NCBI RefSeq assembly: GCF_014332695.1
Contig: NZ_MBUA01000028.1
Location: forward strand, 158,200 to 222,199
Reading direction: 5' to 3'
Source: Flavihumibacter stibioxidans
Lineage (GTDB): Bacteria > Bacteroidota > Bacteroidia > Chitinophagales > Chitinophagaceae
Length of the DNA: 64,000 nt
A program made the translations under genes and the position numbers. The notes under the pieces are model-generated. The model ran no database searches and was not told the DNA's origin. It saw nothing but the letters and a program-made list of their open reading frames with translations. Positions 49,212 through 58,984 of this stretch are shown here, piece by piece (the first letter of the stretch is position 1; the number at the start of each line of letters is the position of its first letter).

Positions 49212-50834
49212 ATCCGTATTTTGGAGCCAGGCCTCAAAGCGGGCGCTGTATCTTTTTTCAATCTCGAAGCGTTTGATTTTCAGGGTTGGCGTCAAGAGCC
49301 CGTTGTCAATGCTCCAGTCCTCCTGCATGGCAATTATCTTACCTATGCGTTCATGCGCATCGAGTGCCGGGTTCAGTTCTGCCAACATTATTTCAAGATC
49401 TGTCCCCAGCATTTTTTTATCCAGTTGCCGGCCGGTAGCAGAAAGTGTCACCAATGCAATCGGCTGGTGCAGTCCCGCCCCCACCACACAACAGTATTCA
49501 ATATGACTGCAGGCGCCAATTTTCATTTCAATCGGTGAGGGTGCCACATATTTACCCTTACTCGTTTTGAAAAGATCCTTGGTGCGGCCGATGATCCTCA
49601 GGTCGCCGTCTTCATCAACAAGCCCCTCATCCCCTGTTTTCAAAAATCCATCCGGAGTAAACATTTCGGAAGTCAATTCAGGTTCTTTGTAATACCCCGG
49701 CATTATGGCGGGGTTTTTAACCTGTACTTCATTGTTTTCCCCCAGCCTCCATTCGCTCCCGGGCAAACCGGAACCAAGTGTGCCGAACTTCCTGCTGCCA
49801 GGCGATGTTAAATGAGAATAGGCAAGATTCTCTGTCATGCCGTATGCTTCCGAAATAGGAATCCCGATGCGCACATACCAGCGGAATAATTCCACCGGCA
49901 TGGGAGAAGCCCCGGTCAGTATAATTCTGGCGGATTCCAGCCCCAGGCCCTGCCTGATTTTCTTTTTTATCAAAGAGGATAGCACAGGGATGCGAAGCAG
50001 GAAATCCAGTTTATGCTGTGGCAGTTTTTCCAAAATTCCGGACTGGAATTTTTTCCAGATTCTGGGTACACCAAAAAAGACCGTTGGCTTTGCCTCCCTT
50101 ACATTTTTGGTAAAGGTCTCCAATGACTCTGCGAAGAAAATGGTGGCGCCATAATAAAGGCTGCCCATCTCCACCACCATCCGTTCTGCCACATGAGCCA
50201 GGGGGAGATAAGAAAAAAAACGTTCCTCATTACCCAGGCCTGCAAATTTCCCGGCATTCGGTGTCGCAAAAGCGAATCCTGCAAAGGTATGCATCACCCC
50301 TTTGGGTTTGCCGGTGGTTCCCGAGGTATACACAATGGTACAAAGCTCATCAATTGGCCGGCTGGAATTTTCACCCATCGGCTCCACGTCCTCAATAAGG
50401 TCATACCATTGATCATATTCAGGATGCCCGCAAAAGGGAAAAGAAATGCACTTCATACCTGCGGGAACGCCCGGTTCCATGGATGGCCAGTCATCCAGTT
50501 TTCCGACAAACAGCAGCCTTGCCTCACTATGTTCGAGGACCTGCAACATGGTATCATCCGTTGTATTGGGATACAACGGAACCGACACATGGCCCGACAT
50601 CATGATGGCGAGGTCACAGATCATCCAGTGTGCACAATTTTTTGAAACAAGTGCAATCTTAGATTCGGCAGGCAGGTTCATAGCCTTTATTACAGTGGCC
50701 ATCCTGCGGGCTTCCTGCCCCGCCTGTTTCCATGTCCAGGTTTTCCACTGGCCGTTGATTGGCTGCCTTAAATAAATTTTATCCGGGATGGTTGCTTCCC
50801 AGTGGTAAAACATGTCGAGGGGGGACTTCATCAT
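49188..50834 (-). CDS. Long-chain acyl-CoA synthetase (AMP-forming)
   Basis: A 548-aa adenylate-forming enzyme activating fatty acids with CoA. The P-loop YTSGTTGKPKGV, the A5-type AYGMTENLAYSHLT, GDEGLVDEDGDLRIIGRTKDLFKTSKGKYVAPSPIE with the catalytic Asp/Arg/Lys region, and the C-terminal domain are present. No signal peptide or membrane helix, so it is cytosolic. It is the 'FadD15/ACSL-like' long form. It is separated from the OmpA-family gene by 32 bp on the same strand. Confidence 0.92.
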   Translation of the reverse strand: MMKSPLDMFYHWEATIPDKIYLRQPINGQWKTWTWKQAGQEARRMATVIKAMNLPAESKIALVSKNCAHWMICDLAIMMSGHVSVPLYPNTTDDTMLQVLEHSEARLLFVGKLDDWPSMEPGVPAGMKCISFPFCGHPEYDQWYDLIEDVEPMGENSSRPIDELCTIVYTSGTTGKPKGVMHTFAGFAFATPNAGKFAGLGNEERFFSYLPLAHVAERMVVEMGSLYYGATIFFAESLETFTKNVREAKPTVFFGVPRIWKKFQSGILEKLPQHKLDFLLRIPVLSSLIKKKIRQGLGLESARIILTGASPMPVELFRWYVRIGIPISEAYGMTENLAYSHLTSPGSRKFGTLGSGLPGSEWRLGENNEVQVKNPAIMPGYYKEPELTSEMFTPDGFLKTGDEGLVDEDGDLRIIGRTKDLFKTSKGKYVAPSPIEMKIGACSHIEYCCVVGAGLHQPIALVTLSATGRQLDKKMLGTDLEIMLAELNPALDAHERIGKIIAMQEDWSIDNGLLTPTLKIKRFEIEKRYSARFEAWLQNTDLFQIEIP

Positions 50835-50866
50835 ATGGCAAATTCTCCCTTAAGATAATCCCTTTT

Positions 50867-51946
50867 CTATAACCTGATAAATTCAACCCTGCGGTTAATT
50901 GCCTTATTGGAAGGGTTGTCATTGGGGCCAAACGGCTGGGTTTCTCCCTTGCCATCAGTTTCAATCCTGGAAACATCAATCCCAAAACTTTTCGACAGTT
51001 CATTCCTGACCGACAAAGCCCTGCGTTTTGACAAATCGAGGTTGAATGCATCATCACCATCGCTATCGGTATGTCCGACAATCCTGATTTTTAGCCCCGG
51101 GTTCTCCGATAATACCTGGGCAATTTCCTTCAGGGTGCCATAAGACAGTGGTTTCAGTTTATCTGAAGCCACATCAAAATAAATACCGTAAGAAACCAGT
51201 TTGCCTTCTGTCAGTAATTTATTCCGAAGATCAGGCAAGCCTGCAGCCAACCTGAGGTTGGCAATCATGGGTGCGGATGCACTGCCTACCTCAAATCTCA
51301 GGATATTGTAGGTAAACCCGGCCGGCATGGCTCGCGGTGCATCTATTAATTTGGTTTCATTGATGTAAATCCTCAGCCTTTGTTTTTGCACCCAAACAGA
51401 TATCCTGTACGGCCTGTTCTTATTCAGTTCAAAATCTGCATTTCCTTCCACCTTATATTCCCCGTCAGCATAGGAAGCAAAGTAGGTGGTGTTTTTGGTG
51501 AAATTTATTTTATTCCCTGCCACACCGGGAACAGCACCTCCTTCATTCGGATCGGACATAGTGCCAGAAACCAGGTAAAATCCCAATTCCATATCAGAGG
51601 ATTCCGCATCCTCGTCTTTTCCGGCAGGTATCCAGTCAAATTCAACGGTAAAATTCTCCGGGAAACCACCCCTTGTTTCAGGAATATAATATCCATCCGT
51701 TTTTATCTGCAGCCATCTGCCGGGTGCTTTATTGGTAGTTATAATCTCCCCGCTGCCATTGGTATTCCAGCGGGCCGGGAAATCGCCAATGGCTTCAACG
51801 CTGAAGTCTTCAAAGAAGATCAATTTTTCACCCGGAATAAAGTCAAATTTTGAATAAACCTTAAATGAATCAACTCCCTGGGCAATCAAACCCGTTGTTG
51901 TAAACAGGAGTATGGATAAGGTGAAGGCAATGAATTTCTTTGTCAT
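50867..51946 (-). CDS. OmpA family outer-membrane protein
   Basis: A 359-aa exported protein. Signal peptide (FTLSILLFTTTGLIAQ), then an N-terminal beta-rich LamG-like region (GEKLIFFEDFSVEAIGDFPARW, EFDWIPAGKDED), and a C-terminal OmpA domain (IYFDVASDKLKPLSYGTLKEIAQ, LKIRIVGHTDSDGDDAFN, LSKRRALSVRNEL, NRRVEFIRL) that binds peptidoglycan. It likely ties the outer membrane to the cell wall. The frame extends to 52003, but ATG 51946 (MTKKFIAF) begins the signal peptide. Confidence 0.92.
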   Translation of the reverse strand: MTKKFIAFTLSILLFTTTGLIAQGVDSFKVYSKFDFIPGEKLIFFEDFSVEAIGDFPARWNTNGSGEIITTNKAPGRWLQIKTDGYYIPETRGGFPENFTVEFDWIPAGKDEDAESSDMELGFYLVSGTMSDPNEGGAVPGVAGNKINFTKNTTYFASYADGEYKVEGNADFELNKNRPYRISVWVQKQRLRIYINETKLIDAPRAMPAGFTYNILRFEVGSASAPMIANLRLAAGLPDLRNKLLTEGKLVSYGIYFDVASDKLKPLSYGTLKEIAQVLSENPGLKIRIVGHTDSDGDDAFNLDLSKRRALSVRNELSKSFGIDVSRIETDGKGETQPFGPNDNPSNKAINRRVEFIRL

Positions 51947-52046
51947 GACAGGGAATTTTAGCCCCATGAATCTACAAATAGAAAAAACCATCAAACAGGC
52001 CATTGGTCATTCATGTGCATGACTTTCATCATGTGTATTTCAAGGC

Positions 52047-52829
52047 CTATATTCCCATAAATTTTTCCAGGAAAAGGTTCACTACTTCGACAGTGATCAG
52101 GATAATGATAATCCACTCGAGGGTTGTACTGTTGCGGTATTGCAGGAGATCCTTGAACAAATCGAGGTTTTCCCTGACTATTGACAATCTTTCTTCAATA
52201 TTCCGGAATCTTGCCTGCAGGTCAAATGTTTTCTTAAGCCCGAGATCAAGCTTATTCAGGTTTTCATTTTCCCAGGTTTCTTCGGGGGAATCAAAGATGT
52301 ACAGGTTTTCCGCAATCCTGTTCTTAAGATTCAGGGTCCTGCCGATATAGCGTTTGAGGTTAACTCCGCGAAGATCAAGCGTACCTTTAATTTCCAGTAC
52401 CTGGGTATGGTGGTAGGTCTCCGTCAGCAATTTGCTGGTCTGGGCTTCAAAATGATCCAGGGCCACCGACTGCGATACATGCAGCATAATCAGCCGGAGC
52501 ATATCCGGATCCGATTCCGGTATGCCGATTTTATTAAACCCGAAATCGAACTTCGCTGAATCCGTTTCAACCACAAATTCATCACTCAGCCTCGGCGTCA
52601 GCAGGGTCCTGCAAAATGGAGTGATCAACTGCAGGAAAGCAGAGCTTTCCACTTCATTGTGGTTCAAAAAAGAAACAACTCCGTATCTGAAAATATAAAT
52701 GAATTTATCCGCCTCGATCCTGTAGAACAATTCATCAGCGTCCGAATGATAGATTTCACCCGTGAATGCGGCTTTGAAATTTTTGACATCAATGCTGTCA
52801 GCAATCTGGAATGCCAATACCTTGTACAT
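52047..52829 (-). CDS. RMD1/YagE (DUF155) family protein
   Basis: A 260-aa protein. The DUF155 domain occupies residues about 40-230: FIYIFRYGVVSFLNHNEVESS, MLRLIMLHVSQSVALDHFE, EIKGTLDLRGVNLKRYIGRTLNLKNRI. A C-terminal hydrophobic segment (LEWIIIILITVEVVNLFL) is a tail anchor. Eukaryotic RMD1 is mitochondrial; bacterial function is unknown. The terminator of the cold-shock gene lies immediately upstream, so it needs its own promoter. Confidence 0.82.
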   Translation of the reverse strand: MYKVLAFQIADSIDVKNFKAAFTGEIYHSDADELFYRIEADKFIYIFRYGVVSFLNHNEVESSAFLQLITPFCRTLLTPRLSDEFVVETDSAKFDFGFNKIGIPESDPDMLRLIMLHVSQSVALDHFEAQTSKLLTETYHHTQVLEIKGTLDLRGVNLKRYIGRTLNLKNRIAENLYIFDSPEETWENENLNKLDLGLKKTFDLQARFRNIEERLSIVRENLDLFKDLLQYRNSTTLEWIIIILITVEVVNLFLEKFMGI

Positions 52830-52843
52830 GCCGGTAAGTTAAC

Positions 52844-52872
52844 AAAAAAAGGTTTCAGGCATACCTGAAACC
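52844..52872 (-). terminator. Rho-independent terminator of the cold-shock gene
   Basis: GGTTTCAGG / CCTGAAACC (perfect 9-bp stem, four-base loop) followed by seven T on the minus strand, 28 bp beyond the cold-shock stop. Confidence 0.94.
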
Positions 52873-52900
52873 CTATAAAGCATTTGCCACTGACGACTTA

Positions 52901-53356
52901 TTATTTGACCTTCTTTACGTTTACCGCGCTGTAACCCTTTGGTCCGGCTACTACTTCGAAAGTCACTTTATCTCCTTCCACGATGCGTTCCGACATCTGG
53001 TTGATGTGTACGAATATGCTCTCCTGGCTTTGGAGATCACGGATAAATCCGAAGCCTTTGGTTTCGTTAAAAAATGATACCACCCCATTGCGGATGAGTT
53101 CCTCTTCGGTAAGTTCCGCCTGCTTGGGAACCCCTATTTGGATATCCTCCTGCTTGATTTCTATTCTTTTGTTGGGATCCGGCGGGGTAGATGAAATATT
53201 ACCATATTCATCGATATACGCCATCATATCTTCCAGAGACTTGCCTTTTTTGGCATTGGCCTTGCGCTCGTCTTTCTTTTCCTGCTTTTCCTGGCGCTGC
53301 TGCGCTCTTTTCTTTTCCTTTTCCTTCTTACTGAAAGAATCCTGCGATCTGGCCAT
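52901..53356 (-). CDS. Cold-shock domain protein with charged N-terminal extension
   Basis: A 151-aa protein. The C-terminal 65 residues form a cold-shock OB fold with RNP1 KGFGFIRD and RNP2 ESIFVHI. The N-terminal 85 residues are a Lys/Glu/Arg/Gln-rich helical extension (SKKEKEKKRAQQRQEKQEK and similar), then an acidic linker. The extension makes it about twice the size of classical CspA. It should bind single-stranded RNA. ATG 53356 is used; a TTG two codons upstream is less likely. A clear terminator follows. Confidence 0.92.
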   Translation of the reverse strand: MARSQDSFSKKEKEKKRAQQRQEKQEKKDERKANAKKGKSLEDMMAYIDEYGNISSTPPDPNKRIEIKQEDIQIGVPKQAELTEEELIRNGVVSFFNETKGFGFIRDLQSQESIFVHINQMSERIVEGDKVTFEVVAGPKGYSAVNVKKVK

Positions 53357-53428
53357 AGGCAATAATGATGTTGTTGATAGGTAAAGGTCGGATTATTTTA
53401 CCAGATAACCTGTAAAACCAGCAACCCC

Positions 53429-56400
53429 TTACCCATGCTGCTCTGCAGCCAGGCTAATTTCCTCGTTTTCACCATTTTGACGGCGTTTCGCCATTTTTTC
53501 CCTGAACCTGTCCACCAGGTAATAGACCATGGGAACCAGGTACACCGTTAGTATCAGCGAAGACAGGAGTCCCCCGATTATCACCCAGGCCAGCCCGTTC
53601 TTCCATTCACTGGCCGTTCCTTTTGCCAGGGCAATGGGCAGCATGCCGATAACCATGGCCAGAGTGGTCATGAGGATGGGCCGCATCCTTTCCTTGCCCG
53701 CTATGATCAGGGCCTCGCGGAAATGTTTTCCCTCCACCTTCAGTTGATTGGTGAAGTCCACAATCAGGATGGCGTTCTTTACCACCAGTCCCATCAGCAT
53801 AATGAGTCCCAGCAAAGCGAAAAGGCTGAGGTTATTCATCGACAGGTTCAATGCCAGGAAGGCGCCGATGGCCGCCACGGGGATGGAAAACAATACCACC
53901 AGCGGGTACACATAGCTGTCATACAGGGCCACCATGATGAGATAGATCAGCAGGAAGGAGATCAGCAACACCGAGCCCAGGGCCCCGAAACTGTCGTTCT
54001 GTCTTTTAATATCGCTGCCCCAGGCCATCTGGATGCCGTCGGGCAGCGGGTGTTTTTTGATATAGGCCACTACTTCATCAGCCAGGGTGCCACTGGGTCT
54101 TCCCAGGGCATCGGCAGTGATGGTCACCGCCGGCTGCCGGTCTTTCCTTTCCAGCATGGAGGGCGTATTATCCTGTACAATATCCGCAAACTGCGACAGC
54201 TCCAATGGAATGCCGGCAGGATTCACGATGGTGAGCCGGCTTAGGTCTTCGTAATTTTTCCGGTTGAAATCATCCAGCCGGATGCGCACCGGATATTCAA
54301 TGCCATTCTCCGTTAGCGTGGCATCATCGTTACCCGTGATGGCCGTGCGAATATTGATGCCCGCATAGGCTGTACTGAGCCCCAGTCGCTGCAGCCTGTC
54401 CCTGTCGGGCACAATGCGGTATTCCGGACTTCCCGTTTCCACCGAAAGCTGCACATTGTCGGCTCCGGGCAGTTTTTCAATAACGGCCACCAGGTCCCGG
54501 CCGGATTTCATCACCAGGTCCGGACTGCTGCCGCTAAGGGTCAGTTCGATGGGGGCAGAACGGGGAACCAGTCCTAATGCTGCCATGGAATAATTGATGC
54601 CGGGATACTCCTGTTTCAATGTTTCACGTATCTGTTTCATGAAGGACTCGGTGGGCTGGTGATTGCGTTCGGCCGCTAGTTTCAGTTGTATGGTGAGCTC
54701 GGTCTTATTGGCTTCACCCACACCCAGACTGCCGATTCCGGTACCTGGACCGCCCACATTGCTGAAAATGGAGGCTACTTCAGGCTGTTGCAGGAGAAAG
54801 TTTTCCACCTGTTGGGATATTTGGTTATTCTGCACCACCGGGGTGGATTTATCGAATTCAAGACCAAGCCTGAACTTGCCCTGGTCCCCGGTAGAGATCA
54901 GTTCCTTGCCGATGATGCCCTGGCGCATAATGCCCACCGTGAAAACAAAGAGTAGCAGCACGATGCCGGTAAAGGCAAGTTTGTGTCGTAATACCCAGTC
55001 CAGTTGCCTGCCATACCATTCAATGAACCGGTTCAACTGGTGTTCAAACCAGAGCAGGAAGCGGTTGAACCAGTTGGTGGGTTGCAGGTTTTCAGCACGA
55101 CCGATGCGCGATGCAAGCCAGGGCGTAAGGGTGAAACCCACCAACAGACTGGTAAGGGTGGAAGTGATCACCACCACAGAAAATTGTTTGAGCATATCGG
55201 CCACGAATAGCTGCAGGAAAAGGATGGGCAGGAAAACCACCACATCCACCAGGGTGATGGAAAGTGCGGAGAAACCTATCTCCATACGACCATCCATAGC
55301 TGCAGTTCGCGGATGCTTTTTCATATCGAGGTGCCGCTGGATGTTTTCCAACACCACCGTGGCATCATCCACCAGGATGCCGATAATCAGCGACATGGCC
55401 AGCAGGGTCATCAGGTTAAGGGTATAACCCAGTATCCACATCATGGCAAAAGCGGTCACCAGGGAAGTTGGAATGGCCACCAGCACAATGAGGGAATTAC
55501 GGAAGCTCCTTAAAAACAGCAGCATCACGAGGGCCACGAGCACCACGGCCAGGGCAAGGTCGAATACGACGGAGTTTACAGCCGCAATGGTATTATCTGT
55601 GCTGTCATCTGCTATCACAAATTTCAGACCGTTAGCCAGTTCCAGTTTTTCAATTTCTTTTATTTTGGCCCTCACTGCGCGGGACACCTCTACTGCATTG
55701 GCATCGCCCTGTTTTTTCAGGAGCAGGCCAATGCCGTTTTTACCGTTGTAGCGACTTACTGATCCGGCGTCGCGGATGCCATCAATAACGGTGGCGATAT
55801 CTTTTACATACACCGGACTACCACTAACAGGCATGGACACCTGCACGTTGCCTATATCCACAGCATTGGAAAATTTTCCTGCAAGCCGAACGGAATTATT
55901 CTCAGAACCGGATTCCATTCTTCCGGCCGGAATATCCAGTCCCGCACGGTTGATGGCTTCACTTACCTGGCCCAGGGAAAGGCGGTAGGACTTCAGTTTA
56001 TCCTGGTTCACTTTCACCTGGACTTCCCTTTCTTCCCCGCCCAGAAGGGCGATTTCGGCTACCCCTTTCAGTTGCTGGATCTGTGGCAGGTAGTCGTCTT
56101 TCATACGCTGGTAGAAAACCGTGGCCGGCTGGTTGCTGGTAACACTGATCGACATAATGGGCAGGTCATTGGGCGATACTTTGGTCATCACCGGGCTGAG
56201 GATATCTTCCGGCAGGTCCTTGCGCACGTTGTCGATGTATCGTTGCGCATCCTGCATGGCATTATCGAGATCGGTTCCGTATTTCAGGTTGGCAATGATA
56301 ACGGAAGCATTGGGCATGGATTTGGTGACCAGGTAGTCTACCCCTTCCAGGTTGGACAGGGCGTCTTCAATTTTCCGCGAAACGGAGGTCTCCACTTCCT

Positions 56401-56569
56401 GGGGGTCGGCCCCGGGATACATGGTACGGATCACCACTACCGGCTGGTTGAAGTCCGGCATCAGTTCATAACTGAGGTTTTTATAACCGATGATGCCCAG
56501 CAGGGTCAGCACGCTGAACAATACGATGATCAGGGAAGGCCGCCGTATGGATATATCTGTAAGGTTCAT
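53429..56569 (-). CDS. RND family multidrug efflux permease (HAE1/AcrB type)
   Basis: A 1046-aa inner-membrane proton antiporter. First TM helix (SLIIVLFSVLTLLGIIGY) precedes the long periplasmic loop; helices continue at LALAVVLVALVMLLFLRSF. TM4 carries the proton-relay Asp pair in LIIGILVDDATVVLENI, and the second half repeats the layout with IYLIMVALYDSYVYPLVVLFSIPVAAIGAF and GLIMLMGLVVKNAILIVDF. It would take substrates from the periplasm and deliver them to TolC. It is last in the tolC-adaptor-permease operon, 11 bp after the adaptor gene. Confidence 0.95.
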   Translation of the reverse strand: MNLTDISIRRPSLIIVLFSVLTLLGIIGYKNLSYELMPDFNQPVVVIRTMYPGADPQEVETSVSRKIEDALSNLEGVDYLVTKSMPNASVIIANLKYGTDLDNAMQDAQRYIDNVRKDLPEDILSPVMTKVSPNDLPIMSISVTSNQPATVFYQRMKDDYLPQIQQLKGVAEIALLGGEEREVQVKVNQDKLKSYRLSLGQVSEAINRAGLDIPAGRMESGSENNSVRLAGKFSNAVDIGNVQVSMPVSGSPVYVKDIATVIDGIRDAGSVSRYNGKNGIGLLLKKQGDANAVEVSRAVRAKIKEIEKLELANGLKFVIADDSTDNTIAAVNSVVFDLALAVVLVALVMLLFLRSFRNSLIVLVAIPTSLVTAFAMMWILGYTLNLMTLLAMSLIIGILVDDATVVLENIQRHLDMKKHPRTAAMDGRMEIGFSALSITLVDVVVFLPILFLQLFVADMLKQFSVVVITSTLTSLLVGFTLTPWLASRIGRAENLQPTNWFNRFLLWFEHQLNRFIEWYGRQLDWVLRHKLAFTGIVLLLFVFTVGIMRQGIIGKELISTGDQGKFRLGLEFDKSTPVVQNNQISQQVENFLLQQPEVASIFSNVGGPGTGIGSLGVGEANKTELTIQLKLAAERNHQPTESFMKQIRETLKQEYPGINYSMAALGLVPRSAPIELTLSGSSPDLVMKSGRDLVAVIEKLPGADNVQLSVETGSPEYRIVPDRDRLQRLGLSTAYAGINIRTAITGNDDATLTENGIEYPVRIRLDDFNRKNYEDLSRLTIVNPAGIPLELSQFADIVQDNTPSMLERKDRQPAVTITADALGRPSGTLADEVVAYIKKHPLPDGIQMAWGSDIKRQNDSFGALGSVLLISFLLIYLIMVALYDSYVYPLVVLFSIPVAAIGAFLALNLSMNNLSLFALLGLIMLMGLVVKNAILIVDFTNQLKVEGKHFREALIIAGKERMRPILMTTLAMVIGMLPIALAKGTASEWKNGLAWVIIGGLLSSLILTVYLVPMVYYLVDRFREKMAKRRQNGENEEISLAAEQHG

Positions 56570-56580
56570 GGATCAATATT

Positions 56581-57630
56581 TTATTGTGTACGAACATTGG
56601 CCCCTTCGAAGAGGTTGATGAAACCACCTGTTACGAGCAGATCACCCTCCTTCAGTCCGGATGCCACCACGGCCCTGTTTTCTATGCGGCGGGAGACTGT
56701 GATGCTGGTAAGGGAGGCTTTGCCGTTACGGATCAGCCAGACCTGCGGTTGCAGGCCTGAACCCGCGATAGCGGAAGACGGAATGAGCAGAGCCTTTTCC
56801 TGTCCGGATTCCGCCAGCGACACTTTTCCGAACATGCCTGCCTTAATCGATTGTCCGGCACTGTTAGTAACCAGGAATTGCACCGGGAAGCTGTTGCCCT
56901 GGTTGCCCTTGCTGCCAATCAGCGAAATTTTTCCTGCCAGGGGCATATTCGGGTAGGCATCGGCGTGAATAGTGTAGCTGCGGTTAACAGGAAAGCGACT
57001 GAGGTCCTGTTCCGGCACCTGTACGGTGAAGCGTAGCTGCCTGATGTCGGTAAGTTGCAGCAGGGGTATTCCCGGCGCCGCGAAAGCGCCCAGCTCTGTC
57101 AGTTTCTGTGTGATGATGCCACTGAAAGGCGCATGTATGGTCGTTTTGGCGATCTGTTCCAGGAGGTTGCTGCGCTGGATACGGGCGGCTTTCAGGGCCA
57201 GCACTGCCTTCTCCAGTTGAACACCCTGGATGGCGTCGGCGTTGGTCAGTACGGTAAAGCGTTTCACATCTGTTTCCAATCCTTCTATCTGCACATCCAC
57301 CGACTGCAGCTGCAATTTCAGGAGGGCGTCGTCAAGTTTAACAAGAGTCTGTCCGCGGTTGACCACCGAGCCTGCATCCACAAAAAGGGCCAGGATCTTG
57401 CCGGGTGTTTCGGAGCTGATGCGGGTTTCCCGGTCGGGCTCAAAATTGCCGCTGAAAATGGTTTCCCCCTGCAATGGCAGCAATCGGAGGGTATCGGCCT
57501 GCACCAGGATCGCCTGTTCCTTGTTATAAGTGTAAACTTTTTCTTCCGTTGTTTTTTTATTGCTTTTGAGCCGGATCACCACGATGGCCAGCAGGGCAAT
57601 AACAGGAAGTATATAAAGCAGCTTTTTCAT
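56581..57630 (-). CDS. RND efflux periplasmic adaptor (membrane fusion protein)
   Basis: A 349-aa adaptor bridging permease and TolC. An N-terminal anchor (LLYILPVIALLAIVVIRL) is followed by the lipoyl/barrel-sandwich halves PGKILALFVDAGSVVNRGQTLVKLDD and ATTIHAPFSGIITQ-like segment, with an alpha-hairpin of about 80 residues between, then the beta-barrel. No lipobox cysteine is seen. Its ATG overlaps the tolC stop by 4 bases (ATGA), so translation is coupled. The hairpin is short compared with AcrA. Confidence 0.92.
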   Translation of the reverse strand: MKKLLYILPVIALLAIVVIRLKSNKKTTEEKVYTYNKEQAILVQADTLRLLPLQGETIFSGNFEPDRETRISSETPGKILALFVDAGSVVNRGQTLVKLDDALLKLQLQSVDVQIEGLETDVKRFTVLTNADAIQGVQLEKAVLALKAARIQRSNLLEQIAKTTIHAPFSGIITQKLTELGAFAAPGIPLLQLTDIRQLRFTVQVPEQDLSRFPVNRSYTIHADAYPNMPLAGKISLIGSKGNQGNSFPVQFLVTNSAGQSIKAGMFGKVSLAESGQEKALLIPSSAIAGSGLQPQVWLIRNGKASLTSITVSRRIENRAVVASGLKEGDLLVTGGFINLFEGANVRTQ

Positions 57631-58937
57631 GACTGGGGCTTTAGGAGGTTACCGGTTAATTTTTTGTATTCCAGTTCGGCCTTGCGAAGGGCGACCAGGG
57701 CGTTGATATAATTTTTCTGTGCATCACGCAGGTCCGTGTCTGCCAGAAGGATATCGGTGAGGGTGGCAAGACCTTCCTTCTGTTGCAGCAGGGTTTTATC
57801 ATAGATGGATTGCGCTAATTCTATTTGTTGTCGGATCACCGGCAGGTTGCGTGCCGCCAGTTGAAGCTGGTATTGGTTGTTGATGCGATCCACTTCATTT
57901 TTTTCCTCCAGCATACGGAGTTGCAGGCGGGCTTTTTCGGCCTCCAGGGATTTGCTTCTAATCCTGGATTTGACGGCATTGCCGCTATAAATGGGAACGG
58001 ACAATTGCAGTCCGACATAACCCAGCGGATAGAAATTCAGAAAATCATTGGCACCGGTTTTACCGAAGCCGGAAGTGCCATAAAGTCCGTTTAATTGAAT
58101 CGAGGGCAACCATGATTTTTCGATGGCGGACCTTTCTCGTTCCAGCAGGTGAAGCTGGCTTGATGTAATCTGCATTTCGGCCATGGGTTTCAAGTCGGGA
58201 ACTATGTCCTGCTGTTCTTCGGTTACACTAAGCAGTTGGATACTGTCTGCCGGACTGGTTCCCATCAGGAACTGCAGCAGGTGTAGTGCCTGGCGGTACT
58301 GTACCAAAGCCGATTCGCGTTGCCACTCCTGTTGGGAGAGTTGAAGCCGGACCTTATCCACATCAGAGCCCCTGGCCAGCCGCTGTTCATGGAGCAGGCT
58401 CATGAGGGAAAGCAGTTGGCGTGAATTGGCCAGGTTGCTGTCGAGGAAGCTGATCTGGCTGTGGAGGATCTGGGCGTTGTAATACAGATTGGAGACTTCC
58501 AGAACGATGTCTTCGCGGGACCTGGTCAGTTGGGCAGCGGACAGGTCGCGTGCTGCCCGGGCTGTTAGTACAGCGGATTTTGCAACGGGATTGTATAGCT
58601 GATAACTGGCCTGGATATTGGCATTGATAGTATGTGGCACGCCGAAGCGGGCTTCCTTGTAGGTATCAGCAGGGCCGCCAAAAACACCTGCCGGCAATAA
58701 CTGGTAGGGCAGGTTGGTATAATAACGGTAATCAGTAGCCGCGAATAGCCGGGGTTTTAACCCGGCGCGGGCTTCCTGCATTTTTTCACCGGCCTGTTGC
58801 AGTCCATAGCCGGCCAGTTGAACGCTGTAGGCGTTGCGAAGGGCGGAGTCGATGGCCTGTTCGAGGGTCAGGGGCTGGGCGTAGCCAGCGGGACGGAACA
58901 AGCCCAGCAGCAGGAAAAGGAGGGGAATCTGTTTCAT
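57627..58937 (-). CDS. TolC family outer-membrane efflux protein
   Basis: A 436-aa exported protein. The signal peptide QIPLLFLLLGLFRPAGYAQ is followed by the TolC/OEP repeat: TLEQAIDSALRNAYSVQLA and, half-way, the second copy beginning around LHLLERERSAIEK and LPSIQLNGLYG. The C-terminal helices EEKNEVDRINNQYQLQLAARN and QKNYINALVALRKAELEYKKLTG are typical. An ATG at 58946 would add three residues. It starts the efflux operon, and a TetR-type operator lies 14 bp upstream. Confidence 0.92.
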   Translation of the reverse strand: MKQIPLLFLLLGLFRPAGYAQPLTLEQAIDSALRNAYSVQLAGYGLQQAGEKMQEARAGLKPRLFAATDYRYYTNLPYQLLPAGVFGGPADTYKEARFGVPHTINANIQASYQLYNPVAKSAVLTARAARDLSAAQLTRSREDIVLEVSNLYYNAQILHSQISFLDSNLANSRQLLSLMSLLHEQRLARGSDVDKVRLQLSQQEWQRESALVQYRQALHLLQFLMGTSPADSIQLLSVTEEQQDIVPDLKPMAEMQITSSQLHLLERERSAIEKSWLPSIQLNGLYGTSGFGKTGANDFLNFYPLGYVGLQLSVPIYSGNAVKSRIRSKSLEAEKARLQLRMLEEKNEVDRINNQYQLQLAARNLPVIRQQIELAQSIYDKTLLQQKEGLATLTDILLADTDLRDAQKNYINALVALRKAELEYKKLTGNLLKPQS

Positions 58938-58950
58938 TACAAGCATTTAA

Positions 58951-58966
58951 GTAAGTACTCACTAAC
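58951..58966. promoter_or_regulatory. Predicted TetR operator before tolC
   Basis: GTAAGT-ACTC-ACTAAC is an imperfect inverted repeat with a four-base spacer, closely matching GTTAGT-ATTC-ACTAAC in front of the tetR gene. The flanks (AGTAAGT and ACTAACT) extend the symmetry. It falls within the probable tolC promoter, with TTG upstream and a degenerate TAnnTTTG downstream on the minus strand. Confidence 0.65.
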
Positions 58967-58984
58967 TAAATGGATCAAAAAAAG

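Noticed and set aside
56072-56956. 294-aa plus-strand ORF opposite the RND permease and adaptor
   Set aside because: Spans two well-supported genes on the other strand; no independent start signal or motif.
57055-57711. 218-aa ORF opposite the efflux adaptor
   Set aside because: Antisense of a clear membrane fusion protein; composition is Gln/Phe/His-rich without domains.
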